Below, in pieces: positions 1 to 8,879 of a stretch of DNA of 64,000 nucleotides (the first letter of the stretch is position 1; every line of letters starts with the position of its first letter). The notes beneath the pieces were generated by a model. That model saw only the letters and a program-made list of their open reading frames with translations. It had not been told where the DNA came from and searched no databases. Source of the stretch: Pseudoflavitalea sp. G-6-1-2 (GTDB lineage: Bacteria > Bacteroidota > Bacteroidia > Chitinophagales > Chitinophagaceae); contig NZ_JABBGB010000003.1 of the NCBI RefSeq assembly GCF_012927185.1, forward strand, positions 434,001 through 498,000, read 5' to 3'. The position numbers and the translations under genes are program-made.

Positions 1-1484
1 GCCCTATGGACGTGGAATGGGCGCTGGACGGCCTTTCACAGGAGCTCTTCATTGTACAGGCACGCCCCGAAACCATCCACAGCCGCAAAAAGCACAACAC
101 CATCACCGAGTATGTGATGAAGAACAAACCTGAAGATGCCAAACCCATCGTTAAAGGTATTGCCGTTGGTGATAAGATCGGCGCCGGCAAAGTGTGCATC
201 ATGTACTCTCTCGACAAACGCGTTGAAGAAGGGCATGAGTTCAAAGAAGGCGATGTGCTTGTTACCGACATGACGGATCCCGACTGGGAACCGATCATGA
301 AGAAAGCATCGGCCATCGTAACCAACAAAGGAGGAAGAACCTGTCACGCTGCGATTGTTGCACGCGAAATGGGTGTGCCTGCCATCGTTGGTTGCGGCAA
401 CGCTACTGAAGTTCTGCAGGAAGGACAGGATATCACCGTTTCCTGTGCAGAAGGGGACGAAGGTTTGGTGTACAACGGAAAAATCGACTTCGAAGTAACC
501 GAAACATCCCTCGAAGATCTTCCGCAAACGGAAACGGCCCTGATGCTGAACGTGGCATCTCCGTCACTGGCTTTCCGTTTCTCGCATATCCCGAACCGTG
601 GGGTAGGGCTTGCGCGCGAAGAGTTCATCATCAACAACTACATCGGCGTTCACCCGCTGGCGCTGCTGAAGCACCGCGAACTGAACGATCCCGAACTCAC
701 CCGCACCATCGAAAAGGTTACCAAAGGATATCAGAACGAAGAAGAGTTCTTCATTAATAAACTCTCTTACGGCATCGCAAAAATTGCGTCTGCCTTCTAT
801 CCCAACAAAGTGATCGTTCGTTTCTCCGACTTCAAGAGCAATGAGTATTTCAATCTGCTCGGTGGTAAATATTTTGAACCGCACGAAGAGAATCCGATGA
901 TCGGATGGCGCGGTGCATCACGCTACTACTCCGAAAGCTACAAACCCGCATTCGGACTGGAATGCAGAGCCATCAGCCGCGTTCGCGAAGAGATGGGCCT
1001 TACCAATGTAGTGGTGATGATCCCGTTCTGCCGCACAGTACCCGAACTGATCAAAGTGAAAGCCACCATGAAAGAGTTCGGACTGGAACAAGGCAAAGAC
1101 GGACTGGAGATCTACCTCATGGCAGAGCTTCCTTCGAACATCCTCATGGCAAAAGAATTTGCTGAGCATATCGATGGTTTCTCCATCGGATCGAATGATC
1201 TTACACAGCTCACACTTGGTCTCGACCGCGATTCTGCACTCGTTGCACATCTCTACGACGAACGCAATGATGCAGTGAAACGCATGATCAGCATGCTCAT
1301 CGATACCGCCAAAGCCTGCAAGGTGAAAGTTGGTATCTGTGGACAGGGACCTTCCGACTTCCCCGACTTTGCACAGTTTCTCGTAGAACGCGGCATCGAC
1401 AGTATCTCTGTTACGCCCGATTCTGTGATCAAAACTATCAAAGCTATCAGCGCCATCGAATCGAAAGCTGTACCTGCGCGCTAA
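1..1484 (+). CDS. ppsA: Phosphoenolpyruvate synthase, C-terminal part (5' end outside window)
   Basis: PEP synthase makes phosphoenolpyruvate, AMP and phosphate from pyruvate, ATP and water in gluconeogenesis. The reading frame is open to the window edge, so the N-terminal ATP-grasp domain is mostly missing; the ATG at position 6 is internal. About 490 residues remain, against roughly 800 for the full family. The visible part starts at the end of the ATP-binding domain (VQARPET). The mobile swivelling domain follows with the phosphohistidine loop GGRTCHAAI (His at visible residue 114), then the PEP-binding TIM barrel (GLAREEF near 199) and the conserved Cys of GICGQGPSD near residue 445. A terminator follows directly. 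Pyruvate phosphate dikinase is the main alternative, but the GICGQGPSD context favours PEP synthase. Confidence 0.93.
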   Translation, partial: PMDVEWALDGLSQELFIVQARPETIHSRKKHNTITEYVMKNKPEDAKPIVKGIAVGDKIGAGKVCIMYSLDKRVEEGHEFKEGDVLVTDMTDPDWEPIMKKASAIVTNKGGRTCHAAIVAREMGVPAIVGCGNATEVLQEGQDITVSCAEGDEGLVYNGKIDFEVTETSLEDLPQTETALMLNVASPSLAFRFSHIPNRGVGLAREEFIINNYIGVHPLALLKHRELNDPELTRTIEKVTKGYQNEEEFFINKLSYGIAKIASAFYPNKVIVRFSDFKSNEYFNLLGGKYFEPHEENPMIGWRGASRYYSESYKPAFGLECRAISRVREEMGLTNVVVMIPFCRTVPELIKVKATMKEFGLEQGKDGLEIYLMAELPSNILMAKEFAEHIDGFSIGSNDLTQLTLGLDRDSALVAHLYDERNDAVKRMISMLIDTAKACKVKVGICGQGPSDFPDFAQFLVERGIDSISVTPDSVIKTIKAISAIESKAVPAR

Positions 1485-1513
1485 GCACGGTATGCTGCCT
1501 GATAAAAAAAATG

Positions 1514-1548
1514 AACCCCGCAGCTGTGAAAACAGCGCGGGGTTTCTT
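1514..1548 (+). terminator. Rho-independent terminator after PEP synthase
   Basis: The arms AACCCCGC.GCTGT and ACAGCGCGGGGTT pair with one bulge around a GAAA loop, and TTCTT follows. It lies 30 bases after the PEP synthase stop codon and 80 bases before the stop of the convergent gene, so it could work in both directions. Confidence 0.8.
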
Positions 1549-1630
1549 AATTCCAAACTGCTGCAAGTGGTCGCACGAACATTCATCTGCATTGAATGAT
1601 CAGTTGCCTCCGGCGGATATGAGAAAATGC

Positions 1631-2881
1631 TTAATCGTACTTTCTTCCTTTGCTGTATATGAACTCCCTGAAAGAAAACCTGAAGCTCAGCTGCACATAA
1701 TTCTCGCGCACCAGATTTTTAACAGTGGTTCCGCGTTTGCCTACTTCGAGTGCAAGGCCGTAACTCATTTTGCCTGCCAGATAGCTGCCATAGCCAATAC
1801 TCACGCCAAATTCATCGATGGGTGTGTTGTTTACCTGCAAATAACTTTTGTTGAAGAATGCTCCGGTTTGGACATAACTTTTTTCCCATTGCATATCCCA
1901 GCGTTCTACCATATTGGAGAACTGTATGCCTGCAGCAAAACGATGGCTGTTGATGGTGCTCCAGTTGCGGCCCTTCATCGGATCTGTTCCCCATCCCTGA
2001 AATGAATAATCCGCACTGTAGGTAACCTGGTTCTTATTAATGAGCGAAAACCCGATATCCGCACTCATAGGGAGTTCTATCTGATCACTTTCATATACTT
2101 CGTCCTTTCTGATGATGGAGCTGCCTTGCTGAATCATCATGCTTCTTTCTCTGTTGAGTGATGTGCCGGCTGCAAATTTTCCGCCCAGCGAGTATTTCCA
2201 TTTCTTGCCGAGATTGCCGAATACGATGGCTCCGTATTCGAACCTGATCTTGCTGTAGTAATCTTTTCTTTTTGTTTCTATCGGATCATCGCCTACGGGT
2301 GTGTGCAATATTTCGTCCTGATTTATGGAGCCGGAAAAGATGGATGTGCGCAAGCCCAATGCCAGGTGTTTTCCTACATTGAATGCGTTATTGATGTTAA
2401 CGTTGAATATGCCGCCATCGCCTTCGTATAAAGCATCATATTGTTTGTCGGATCCTTCGATGGTGAGTTTGGTACGATAGGCATAGTTCACATAGCTGAA
2501 CGGCATCAGGCTTACACCGGCAGACCAGACCTTGTTGAACTTTGTTGCGACGGAAAAATTCTTGATGAAGAAATCCTGTCCTTTACTGTTGTCGGTATTG
2601 ATGGGTTCGCCCGCAAACGTGATGCTCCTTGCAACAAATGTGGCATTGCCTAAAACAAAACTTCGTTCAAGGCCGGCCATGGAAGCGGGGTTCTTGTTGA
2701 GCAAATGAAAAGGCGTACTCATCATGCCTGTGCCTGAATTGGCCATGCCCGATGTTTTGTCGTAGTTCCGGTGTTCGAGGTCTCCGATCACATAAGTGGA
2801 GTATGGTGAATTTACCGATTGTGCTGTACTGTATTGTGCCGAAAAAATCAATAGAACCATTCCGATGGTGCTGCTTCGCAT
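1631..2881 (-). CDS. Outer-membrane beta-barrel-like protein
   Basis: A 416-residue exported protein with no known reaction. The start is placed at the ATG at 2881, which begins a clean signal peptide (MRSSTIGMVLLIFSAQYSTAQS); the frame runs further upstream but would overlap the preceding gene. After the signal it reads like the Bacteroidota FadL/PorV-type outer-membrane proteins: an N-terminal GMANSGTGM and LLNKNPAS region followed by many alternating polar/hydrophobic strands with Gly and aromatic residues. The start is only 8 bases after the stop of the DUF4270 lipoprotein gene, so the two are surely co-transcribed. The barrel call is from pattern, and the substrate is unknown. Confidence 0.65.
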   Translation of the reverse strand: MRSSTIGMVLLIFSAQYSTAQSVNSPYSTYVIGDLEHRNYDKTSGMANSGTGMMSTPFHLLNKNPASMAGLERSFVLGNATFVARSITFAGEPINTDNSKGQDFFIKNFSVATKFNKVWSAGVSLMPFSYVNYAYRTKLTIEGSDKQYDALYEGDGGIFNVNINNAFNVGKHLALGLRTSIFSGSINQDEILHTPVGDDPIETKRKDYYSKIRFEYGAIVFGNLGKKWKYSLGGKFAAGTSLNRERSMMIQQGSSIIRKDEVYESDQIELPMSADIGFSLINKNQVTYSADYSFQGWGTDPMKGRNWSTINSHRFAAGIQFSNMVERWDMQWEKSYVQTGAFFNKSYLQVNNTPIDEFGVSIGYGSYLAGKMSYGLALEVGKRGTTVKNLVRENYVQLSFRFSFREFIYSKGRKYD

Positions 2882-2889
2882 AATGATGT

Positions 2890-4215
2890 TTATTGGGTAG
2901 TTGTCAATACGGTGAGTTTCAGAACTGATTTCCATCTCGGATGTTCATGCGTGCCAAGGATGGAGCGGTTGAGAAGCAGGCCTGTACCCGGACTTTCCTC
3001 CATCAGAAACATGCCTGGTTTTAATTGTCCCGTATACGATAATAATCCGGTGAGGTAATACGTGAGGTCGAATGTATAGTTGGTATTGAGATGATACTGG
3101 TTGTCGATTTGCGGCCAGGCTACCAGTGCATTTTTCCCGTCGCTCACCTGCTGACCGGTAATATTGGTTTCGTCTGTGTGTGCCAGATAGAGCGATTTCG
3201 ACAAGGGGAAATCATATGGGTCGAAGGTGTTTTCGATTGGCCTGAGTTCCAGTTTTGCATCGAGCAGCTTCACTGTTTTTCCCAGCGATTTGATGTTTTT
3301 CAGGCTGGGGAAGGTGATCTTCGTCATCACGCCGGTTCCTGTTTGTGTGAAAACATAGGGGTATTCTTCCGAAGGGAAATATTCTTCCTGTTCGTCGTAC
3401 ATCTTTTTCAGCGGGGTTTTGCTGCGATCGGTGATCAGTTGATTGAACTGATATTCCGGACGGGTAAGCCTGAATTCGATGGTTTGTTTTACAGGGTAGG
3501 GGTCGTAAGTGGTGTAATGCAGTCGCATCATGGTACCGCTGTCTGTTTTGAAAGCAAATACGGCGCCTTTGTCATTGTCGTTCACCCGAATGGTGATGCC
3601 TCTGAAATAATTGAGAAAACCATCATCGGTTTTGAACTCGGCAGCTTTGTCGCGTATCTTCTGAAAGAATTCATTGGCCTTATCGCTCCGGATGCGGAAG
3701 AGCAGCGAATCGCTGCTGGGGCTGATGGTTCGTGTAACACTGCCCAGTGCATTCGGCAACCAGGGAAAAGAAGTGGTGTTGTACATATTACTGCCCAATG
3801 GAAATTCACTGATCTCTTCCATCTCATAGGCAGAAAAAGTAAGTGGTTTGGAAGTATCGCCATACCAATGGTTTTTCGCCTGCAGCACAAGTACCAGCGA
3901 ATCGAACCTTGCATCTTCGGGGATCTCGGCATCTTTTGCAGAGGCAGGCAGTTCTACATTGAAATACGTTTGTGCGGAGGTAGGTCCCATCAACGGATCA
4001 TCGCAGCGGCCGATGAACATAATCTTGTTGCCCGAAGTAGGAAATGAATCCAGCACCAGGGTTGAGAAGAAAGGAGTTACGGTATCGATGTACAGAATGC
4101 GGCTTACACTATCGGGCAGTTCTGCTCCGAATTGTACTTCCTTTTTGTTGCAGGCTGTTATCAGAAAACTGCAGATCACTAAGCAGATCAGGGTCTGGCG
4201 GAATAGTCGGTTCAT
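2890..4215 (-). CDS. DUF4270 family lipoprotein
   Basis: A 441-residue predicted lipoprotein. The signal peptide ends in a lipobox LITAC, placing the lipidated Cys at residue 22. The following sequence, with FGAELPDSVSR, FIGRCDDPLMG and a long beta-rich body, matches the DUF4270 family, which is widespread in Bacteroidota and has no assigned function. It is the first gene of a two-gene operon with the outer-membrane protein downstream, so a partnership at the outer membrane is plausible. Family recognition is from memory of the conserved N-terminal pattern. Confidence 0.72.
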   Translation of the reverse strand: MNRLFRQTLICLVICSFLITACNKKEVQFGAELPDSVSRILYIDTVTPFFSTLVLDSFPTSGNKIMFIGRCDDPLMGPTSAQTYFNVELPASAKDAEIPEDARFDSLVLVLQAKNHWYGDTSKPLTFSAYEMEEISEFPLGSNMYNTTSFPWLPNALGSVTRTISPSSDSLLFRIRSDKANEFFQKIRDKAAEFKTDDGFLNYFRGITIRVNDNDKGAVFAFKTDSGTMMRLHYTTYDPYPVKQTIEFRLTRPEYQFNQLITDRSKTPLKKMYDEQEEYFPSEEYPYVFTQTGTGVMTKITFPSLKNIKSLGKTVKLLDAKLELRPIENTFDPYDFPLSKSLYLAHTDETNITGQQVSDGKNALVAWPQIDNQYHLNTNYTFDLTYYLTGLLSYTGQLKPGMFLMEESPGTGLLLNRSILGTHEHPRWKSVLKLTVLTTTQ

Positions 4216-4474
4216 GCGCTAAGGCTCATTTCCGCACAATTTATCCGGCAGACACCGGTGGATTTTGTTATTATATATCAGCCTGATAAAATAATCGGCA
4301 GAATGCCTTTTTATCTCTTTCAGCATCCAAATCACCTGTTGTGTGAAGGCTGTTAACCAGCAGGATTTTCTCCCGGAGACAAAAAGCGCGCATTAGTCGA
4401 TTCCATCTTCTATACTATCTATTTTATCAACTTTTTTGAAAACTCCCCCAATACTTTTAGTGAAAATTATACAA

Positions 4475-5506
4475 ATGAGACTATTGGCTTTCCTGTTCAT
4501 GTTATCTAGCCCTCTGTTGTTTTCCGGCTGTACAAAAAGTACTGATAGCGAAGATCTTGTTGGTAACTGGAAATCAAGCGATGTATTCAGAGGCGACCCA
4601 AGAGGTGAGGCCGTATCATTTGTAATCAACGATAAGGCATATGTTGGCAGCGGATACTTTGGCACACTGGCCGATTACTCCGATGCTTTTTTCAAGTATG
4701 ATGTAGATCGCGGCAACTGGGAGCCCGCGAGAAATCCATTCCCCGGAGGCAAGATCTATGGCGCTTCTGCATTTGTTGTTGGAGGCAAAGCCTATATCGT
4801 TGGAGGATACGATCAAACCTTGAAAAAAGCAGTGGATGATGTTTGGGAATTCGATCCCGTTGCAGAAACCTGGACTGCCAGGAACAAATTCACCGGCGGT
4901 GCGCGTCACGATGCTGTTGCATTTACGCTCGATAACAAAGGTTATATCGCCACCGGTGCCTTGGGCAACGAAAAAGGTGCGCTGTCCGATTGCTGGGAAT
5001 ACGATCAGGTAAACGACCGATGGGAAGCGGTTGGTTCTGTAAAAGGGAACAAACGCTCCGACGCAGTTGCCTTTGTAATAAATGGAAAAGCCTATATCTG
5101 CGGGGGCAAAAGCAATCTCACTGCGCTGAACGATCTGCAGGTGTACGACCCCAAAGAAAAGAACTGGGTGCAACTCAACAAAACCACCGATGCAACGGAC
5201 GAAAGCTTTGATGATGATTACGACAATATCGCCAGATGGTCGGCTGTGGTATTCAATATCGATAACAAAATCTACCTCACTACCGGCAGCAATGGCGGAT
5301 TGCTCAACAATACATGGGAGTACGATGCCGCAACGGACCGCTGGACGGAGAAAACAGGTTTCGAAGGTGTTGGCCGCACAGGCGCTGTAGCATTCACGCT
5401 CAAGAATCGCGGCTTTGTGCTCACGGGAATGAGCGGTTCCGCGAGGTTCGACAATATGCTGGAGTTCAAACCCAACGACGAACAGAACGACGACGATAAC
5501 TACTAA
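4475..5506 (+). CDS. Kelch-repeat lipoprotein
   Basis: A 343-residue predicted lipoprotein and beta-propeller. The chosen ATG at 4475 opens a short signal peptide ending in a lipobox LLFSGC; an earlier ATG at 4436 would add 13 residues before it. Six Kelch-like blades are visible, each with a pattern like DAVAFxIxxKAYIxGG followed by a W-x-YD motif: they begin near GEAVSF, GASAFVVGG, DAVAFTLDN, DAVAFVING, SAVVFNIDN and GAVAFTLKN. Kelch propellers bind proteins or glycans and no catalytic residues are evident. The C-terminus is very acidic (NDDDNY). The next genes are a LytS kinase and its regulator, but no functional link is shown. Confidence 0.82.
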   Translation: MRLLAFLFMLSSPLLFSGCTKSTDSEDLVGNWKSSDVFRGDPRGEAVSFVINDKAYVGSGYFGTLADYSDAFFKYDVDRGNWEPARNPFPGGKIYGASAFVVGGKAYIVGGYDQTLKKAVDDVWEFDPVAETWTARNKFTGGARHDAVAFTLDNKGYIATGALGNEKGALSDCWEYDQVNDRWEAVGSVKGNKRSDAVAFVINGKAYICGGKSNLTALNDLQVYDPKEKNWVQLNKTTDATDESFDDDYDNIARWSAVVFNIDNKIYLTTGSNGGLLNNTWEYDAATDRWTEKTGFEGVGRTGAVAFTLKNRGFVLTGMSGSARFDNMLEFKPNDEQNDDDNY

Positions 5507-5546
5507 CCCGCATTTGTTATAGATAAGATAAAAAAGCGGATTTGGC

Positions 5547-5576
5547 AGGCGACTGCATTTTTACAATGCATCGCCT
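5547..5576 (+). promoter_or_regulatory. Leader hairpin before LytS-type kinase
   Basis: The arms AGGCGA-C-TGCATT and AATGCA-TCGCCT pair with a single bulged C and a five-base loop. It sits 27 bases before the kinase start and no T-run follows it, so it is not an obvious terminator. A leader or operator role is inference. Confidence 0.3.
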
Positions 5577-5602
5577 CGCTAAATTGGCGTCTCAATTCTA
5601 TC

Positions 5603-7036
5603 ATGAGAAAAGACAGTGCGCTGGATGTATTCAATTATGTGTTGGGTTTCAAGCCTGCAAAAACGGTGGTGCACCGTCTGCTGATCATTTCACTGCATAT
5701 ACTTGGTTGGGGATTATTCCTCACTATGCCTTTGCTGATCTATCGCATCGAAATTCTCGATACCTATTTTCTGTATCGTGAGGTGATCAACAAAGTATTT
5801 CTGATTCTGTTATTTTACTTTCATTACTATTTCCTTATCCCGCGTTTCTTTCAGAAGAAGCGTTACGGAAAATATTTTCTCTTTGTTTTTGTATCGCTGT
5901 TTGTGATCTGCATTCAGCAGCTGGTTCTCGAATCGGTTATTCAGCAAAAGTTCAGAGGCAGAATGGGGATGGTGCTCAAAGCTGGCCCAAACAGATTGTT
6001 CCATCGGCTTTCGCCTGTGGGAAAGTTGCAGATGGCGCCCATGGTGAGCATTTTTTCAAAAGCGCCGGATAGTGCCACCATACATATCGATTCGATGCCG
6101 GGTTATTCGGAAACAATAGCATATCGTTCTCCCGGAGAAGCGCCGGAAAAAGATACGGTGTTTGTTACGTCGCAGAGTATGCCGGCGGTGCCTGCCACGG
6201 CGGGTGTCGCACCCCGATATTTTGAAAAGCACGTAATGGGTGCGGGGCCTGTGATGCGGACTGCCGGTTTTGCTGTGGCAGATGAGATCAGTTCAATCCG
6301 GGTGTTCGGATCTGATATTCCACTCATGGCATTGCCATTGCTGTTGATGGATACGCTTACCTCTGCCATCATCATTTTACTGATCAGCGGATTTATCAAA
6401 CTGGCAAATTCATTGCTGATCAGCGAAAAGCAAAAGAAGATCCTCGAAACCGAAAGACTGAATGCAGAGCTGAACTTTCTGAAACTGCAGATCAATCCGC
6501 ATTTTCTGTTCAATACGCTCAACAGCATTTATTCGCAGGCGCATCTGAAAAGTGAAGAAACGGAATACTCCATTCTCAAGTTCTCGCAGATAATGCGATA
6601 TGTGCTGTACGATACAGGAACAGAGAAGATCTCTCTGAAAAAAGACCTCGAATATGTGAGCAATTACATCGATCTTCAGAAATTGCGGTTAAGCAAGAAC
6701 GTTACCGTTAAGTACGAAGTGAAGGGGCATACCGATCACCTGCTGATTGCACCTCTGTTACTGATCACTTACATTGAAAATGCATTTAAACATGGCGTGA
6801 GCTATACCATCCCTTCCGAGATCAGAATCGGCATCGACGTGATCGGCAATACACTGCTGTTCACGGTAAGCAATGCCATCACTGCTGCGCGTCAGACGGG
6901 GCGCGAAGGAGTGGGGCTGATCAATGCCCGGAGGAGGCTGGACGTTTTATATCCCGGCAGGTATATGCTGGATGTGGTAGACAATCAATCCCTCTACATT
7001 GTTAACCTCAAAATCGATTTGGACCATGAAAATTAA
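5603..7036 (+). CDS. LytS-type sensor histidine kinase
   Basis: A 477-residue membrane sensor kinase that should phosphorylate the LytTR regulator encoded next. Hydrophobic segments occupy roughly residues 25-45, 60-80 and 90-115. A long, probably extracytoplasmic stretch (about 115-240) follows, then a further membrane segment near 245-270. The cytoplasmic part has the His_kinase motif NPHFLFNTLNS with the phospho-acceptor His at residue 300. The ATP-binding part has the N box IENAFKHG and the glycine-rich GVGLINARRRL. The last codons overlap the regulator start by 11 bases, implying translational coupling. The ligand cannot be read from sequence. Confidence 0.9.
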   Translation: MRKDSALDVFNYVLGFKPAKTVVHRLLIISLHILGWGLFLTMPLLIYRIEILDTYFLYREVINKVFLILLFYFHYYFLIPRFFQKKRYGKYFLFVFVSLFVICIQQLVLESVIQQKFRGRMGMVLKAGPNRLFHRLSPVGKLQMAPMVSIFSKAPDSATIHIDSMPGYSETIAYRSPGEAPEKDTVFVTSQSMPAVPATAGVAPRYFEKHVMGAGPVMRTAGFAVADEISSIRVFGSDIPLMALPLLLMDTLTSAIIILLISGFIKLANSLLISEKQKKILETERLNAELNFLKLQINPHFLFNTLNSIYSQAHLKSEETEYSILKFSQIMRYVLYDTGTEKISLKKDLEYVSNYIDLQKLRLSKNVTVKYEVKGHTDHLLIAPLLLITYIENAFKHGVSYTIPSEIRIGIDVIGNTLLFTVSNAITAARQTGREGVGLINARRRLDVLYPGRYMLDVVDNQSLYIVNLKIDLDHEN

Positions 7037-7736
7037 CTGCCTCATCATCGATGATGAACCCTGGGCGCTCGATCTGATGGAAGACTTTATCCAGAAGATA
7101 CCGTACCTCAGGCTGGTAGCCAGATGCGAGGGGCCGATAGCAGCCCGCCCGTATTTTGATAAGGAGGAAATTGATCTCATCTTTCTCGACATCAGAATGC
7201 CCGATCTTTCGGGCACCCAATTTCTGAAAACGCTGAACAAGAAACCATCGGTGATATTCGTAACTGCCTACAACGAATTTGCGGTGGAAGGTTTTGAACT
7301 CGATGCCGTGGATTATCTGCTGAAACCCGTACCCTTCGACCGCTTTGTTGGTGCGGTGAGCAAAGCATATGAATACATCAGTTATCGGAAGAACAGCAGA
7401 AGCCAGCAGCAGAACGATGATTTTCTATTCATCAAAACCTCCCATAAGATCCAGAAGATATTTTATGAGGATATTGTGTATCTCGAAGGACTGAAAGATT
7501 ACACGCGCATACATCTCTCTGGCAGCCGCAAGCCCGTAGTAACTTTACAGACGCTTAAATATTTCGAGAGCAGATTGCCGGCTTCCAGCTTCATCAGAAT
7601 ACACCGCTCGTATATCGTATCGCTGAGAAAACTGGATACCGTTTCGCGCAAAACCGTTTTTCTGGGCGATACCGAGCTGCCCTGCAGTGAGCATTACCGC
7701 AATGTTCTGTATACCCTCATTGGAGAAAAACTCTGA
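7026..7736 (+). CDS. LytTR-family response regulator
   Basis: A 236-residue DNA-binding response regulator, partner of the overlapping kinase. The receiver domain starts INCLIIDDEP and has the phospho-acceptor Asp at residue 55 in LIFLDIRMPD, a conserved Thr in FVTAYNE and the Lys in YLLKPVPF. The C-terminal LytTR domain runs from about residue 135 (FLFIKTSHKIQKI, then LEGLKDYTRIHL and IRIHRSYIVS). The start at 7026 is preferred over an upstream in-frame codon at 6999 because the receiver domain begins there. Confidence 0.92.
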   Translation: MKINCLIIDDEPWALDLMEDFIQKIPYLRLVARCEGPIAARPYFDKEEIDLIFLDIRMPDLSGTQFLKTLNKKPSVIFVTAYNEFAVEGFELDAVDYLLKPVPFDRFVGAVSKAYEYISYRKNSRSQQQNDDFLFIKTSHKIQKIFYEDIVYLEGLKDYTRIHLSGSRKPVVTLQTLKYFESRLPASSFIRIHRSYIVSLRKLDTVSRKTVFLGDTELPCSEHYRNVLYTLIGEKL

Positions 7737-7825
7737 AAATCAAACTGTTATTGTACTCCCTCATATCAAGGATGGTATTGATATGTTAAAAAATCCTTAC
7801 CGGGTTCTTCATTTCCAAAATAGCG

Positions 7826-7833
7826 TACATTTG
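7826..7833 (+). promoter_or_regulatory. Candidate -7 promoter element TACATTTG
   Basis: It fits the Bacteroidota TAnnTTTG consensus. The upstream TTCTTC is a possible but weak -33 partner. It lies only about 30 bases before a terminator hairpin and 140 bases before the transpeptidase gene. Confidence 0.35.
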
Positions 7834-7860
7834 CCCCGGTTCAAATAGTAAAAATCCAGG

Positions 7861-7896
7861 ATTGCCCTGATAATTCCCAGGGCAATTTTTTTTCCG
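7861..7896 (+). terminator. Rho-independent terminator
   Basis: The arms ATTGCCCTG and CAGGGCAAT form a 9-base-pair stem with an eight-base loop followed by eight or more T. It probably ends the LytS/LytTR transcript, although it sits 125 bases after the stop codon and just after a candidate promoter. Confidence 0.82.
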
Positions 7897-7969
7897 TTTT
7901 CCCGTTGATAGAAAATATGCGGTAGTAGCACGCATGATTTTTTGACCGTTTAAAAATGGCTGGAGTCCA

Positions 7970-8776
7970 ATGCAGTTTGTAAAAGTTTCCCGAAAAACCG
8001 GAATTAAGAAAAAGAGGTTAAGGCTGGCCGCAATTGTACAGGCGGCTGTGTTAGGGTTGATCATCGCCCTCCAATGGTCTTTTGTTCCATCTACTACCGA
8101 TGGTACCACCTCCATCAAAGGCAGGAATCTGTTCTTTGCCCCATCTCCGATCGGCAATATCGAGTACCGTGCACTCGCATGGTCGCTTTCCAAAATGAGT
8201 GTATACGACAGTCTTCACCTCGAAGAACAGGGGTTGAGTCGTACTGTTTTTCAGATGGCGCTCAAAGGAATGGAAAAGCTCCAGAAAGCCGGACTGATCC
8301 GCGATAATATTCTCTCCATAGCAGATTTCAGCAAACCCAGCAGTGAGAAGCGTTTGTTTGTGATCGATCTCAATAACTACCAGATGTTGTTCCATAGCCT
8401 TGTAGCCCATGGCAACCGCTCAGGAAGGGAGATGGCCAGTGTGTTTTCGAATAAGCCATCGAGCAACAAGAGCAGTCTTGGGTTTTACATTACCGGCAAA
8501 ACCTATCAGGGCAACAACGGTTACTCATTGAAGTTACAGGGTGTTGAGAAAGGCATCAATGATCTGGCAGACCGCAGGGCGATTGTGGTACATGGTGCAG
8601 ACTATGTTTCTGATCGTTATATTCAGAGCCAGGGATTCATTGGAAGAAGCCAGGGCTGCCCCGCAGTTCCCAACGAAATCAGCCGTCCGCTGATCGATGA
8701 GATCAAAGACGGAACGGTGCTGTTCATTTATCATCCCACAACATTTTATACCTCCCGGTCCAGGTTGGTGAAATAG
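7970..8776 (+). CDS. Murein L,D-transpeptidase catalytic domain family protein
   Basis: A 268-residue exported protein of the YkuD_2-type family. Such proteins are thought to act on peptidoglycan stem peptides or related cell-wall links through a catalytic Cys. A basic N-terminus followed by a hydrophobic segment (about residues 20-40) looks like a signal anchor. The catalytic half shows RLFVIDLNNY, the short motif VVHGADYVS with His at residue 208, and GRSQGCPAVP with the catalytic Cys at residue 230, spaced as in the family. It appears to be a single-gene unit. The exact bond formed or cut is not deducible. Confidence 0.85.
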   Translation: MQFVKVSRKTGIKKKRLRLAAIVQAAVLGLIIALQWSFVPSTTDGTTSIKGRNLFFAPSPIGNIEYRALAWSLSKMSVYDSLHLEEQGLSRTVFQMALKGMEKLQKAGLIRDNILSIADFSKPSSEKRLFVIDLNNYQMLFHSLVAHGNRSGREMASVFSNKPSSNKSSLGFYITGKTYQGNNGYSLKLQGVEKGINDLADRRAIVVHGADYVSDRYIQSQGFIGRSQGCPAVPNEISRPLIDEIKDGTVLFIYHPTTFYTSRSRLVK

Positions 8777-8854
8777 TCTCAAAACCGGCCTTAGTTATTC
8801 ACATCCACGTACCTGTTGGTAATAAAAATCCGTTATGTAAGCGGCTGTATCGTT

Positions 8855-8862
8855 TATCTTTG
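8855..8862 (+). promoter_or_regulatory. Candidate -7 promoter element TATCTTTG
   Basis: A full match to TAnnTTTG, 17 bases before the Gfo/Idh start codon. No convincing TTTG -33 box is visible at the usual distance, so the call rests on the -7 match and its position. Confidence 0.42.
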
Positions 8863-8879
8863 GCCATTAAATTTTTACA

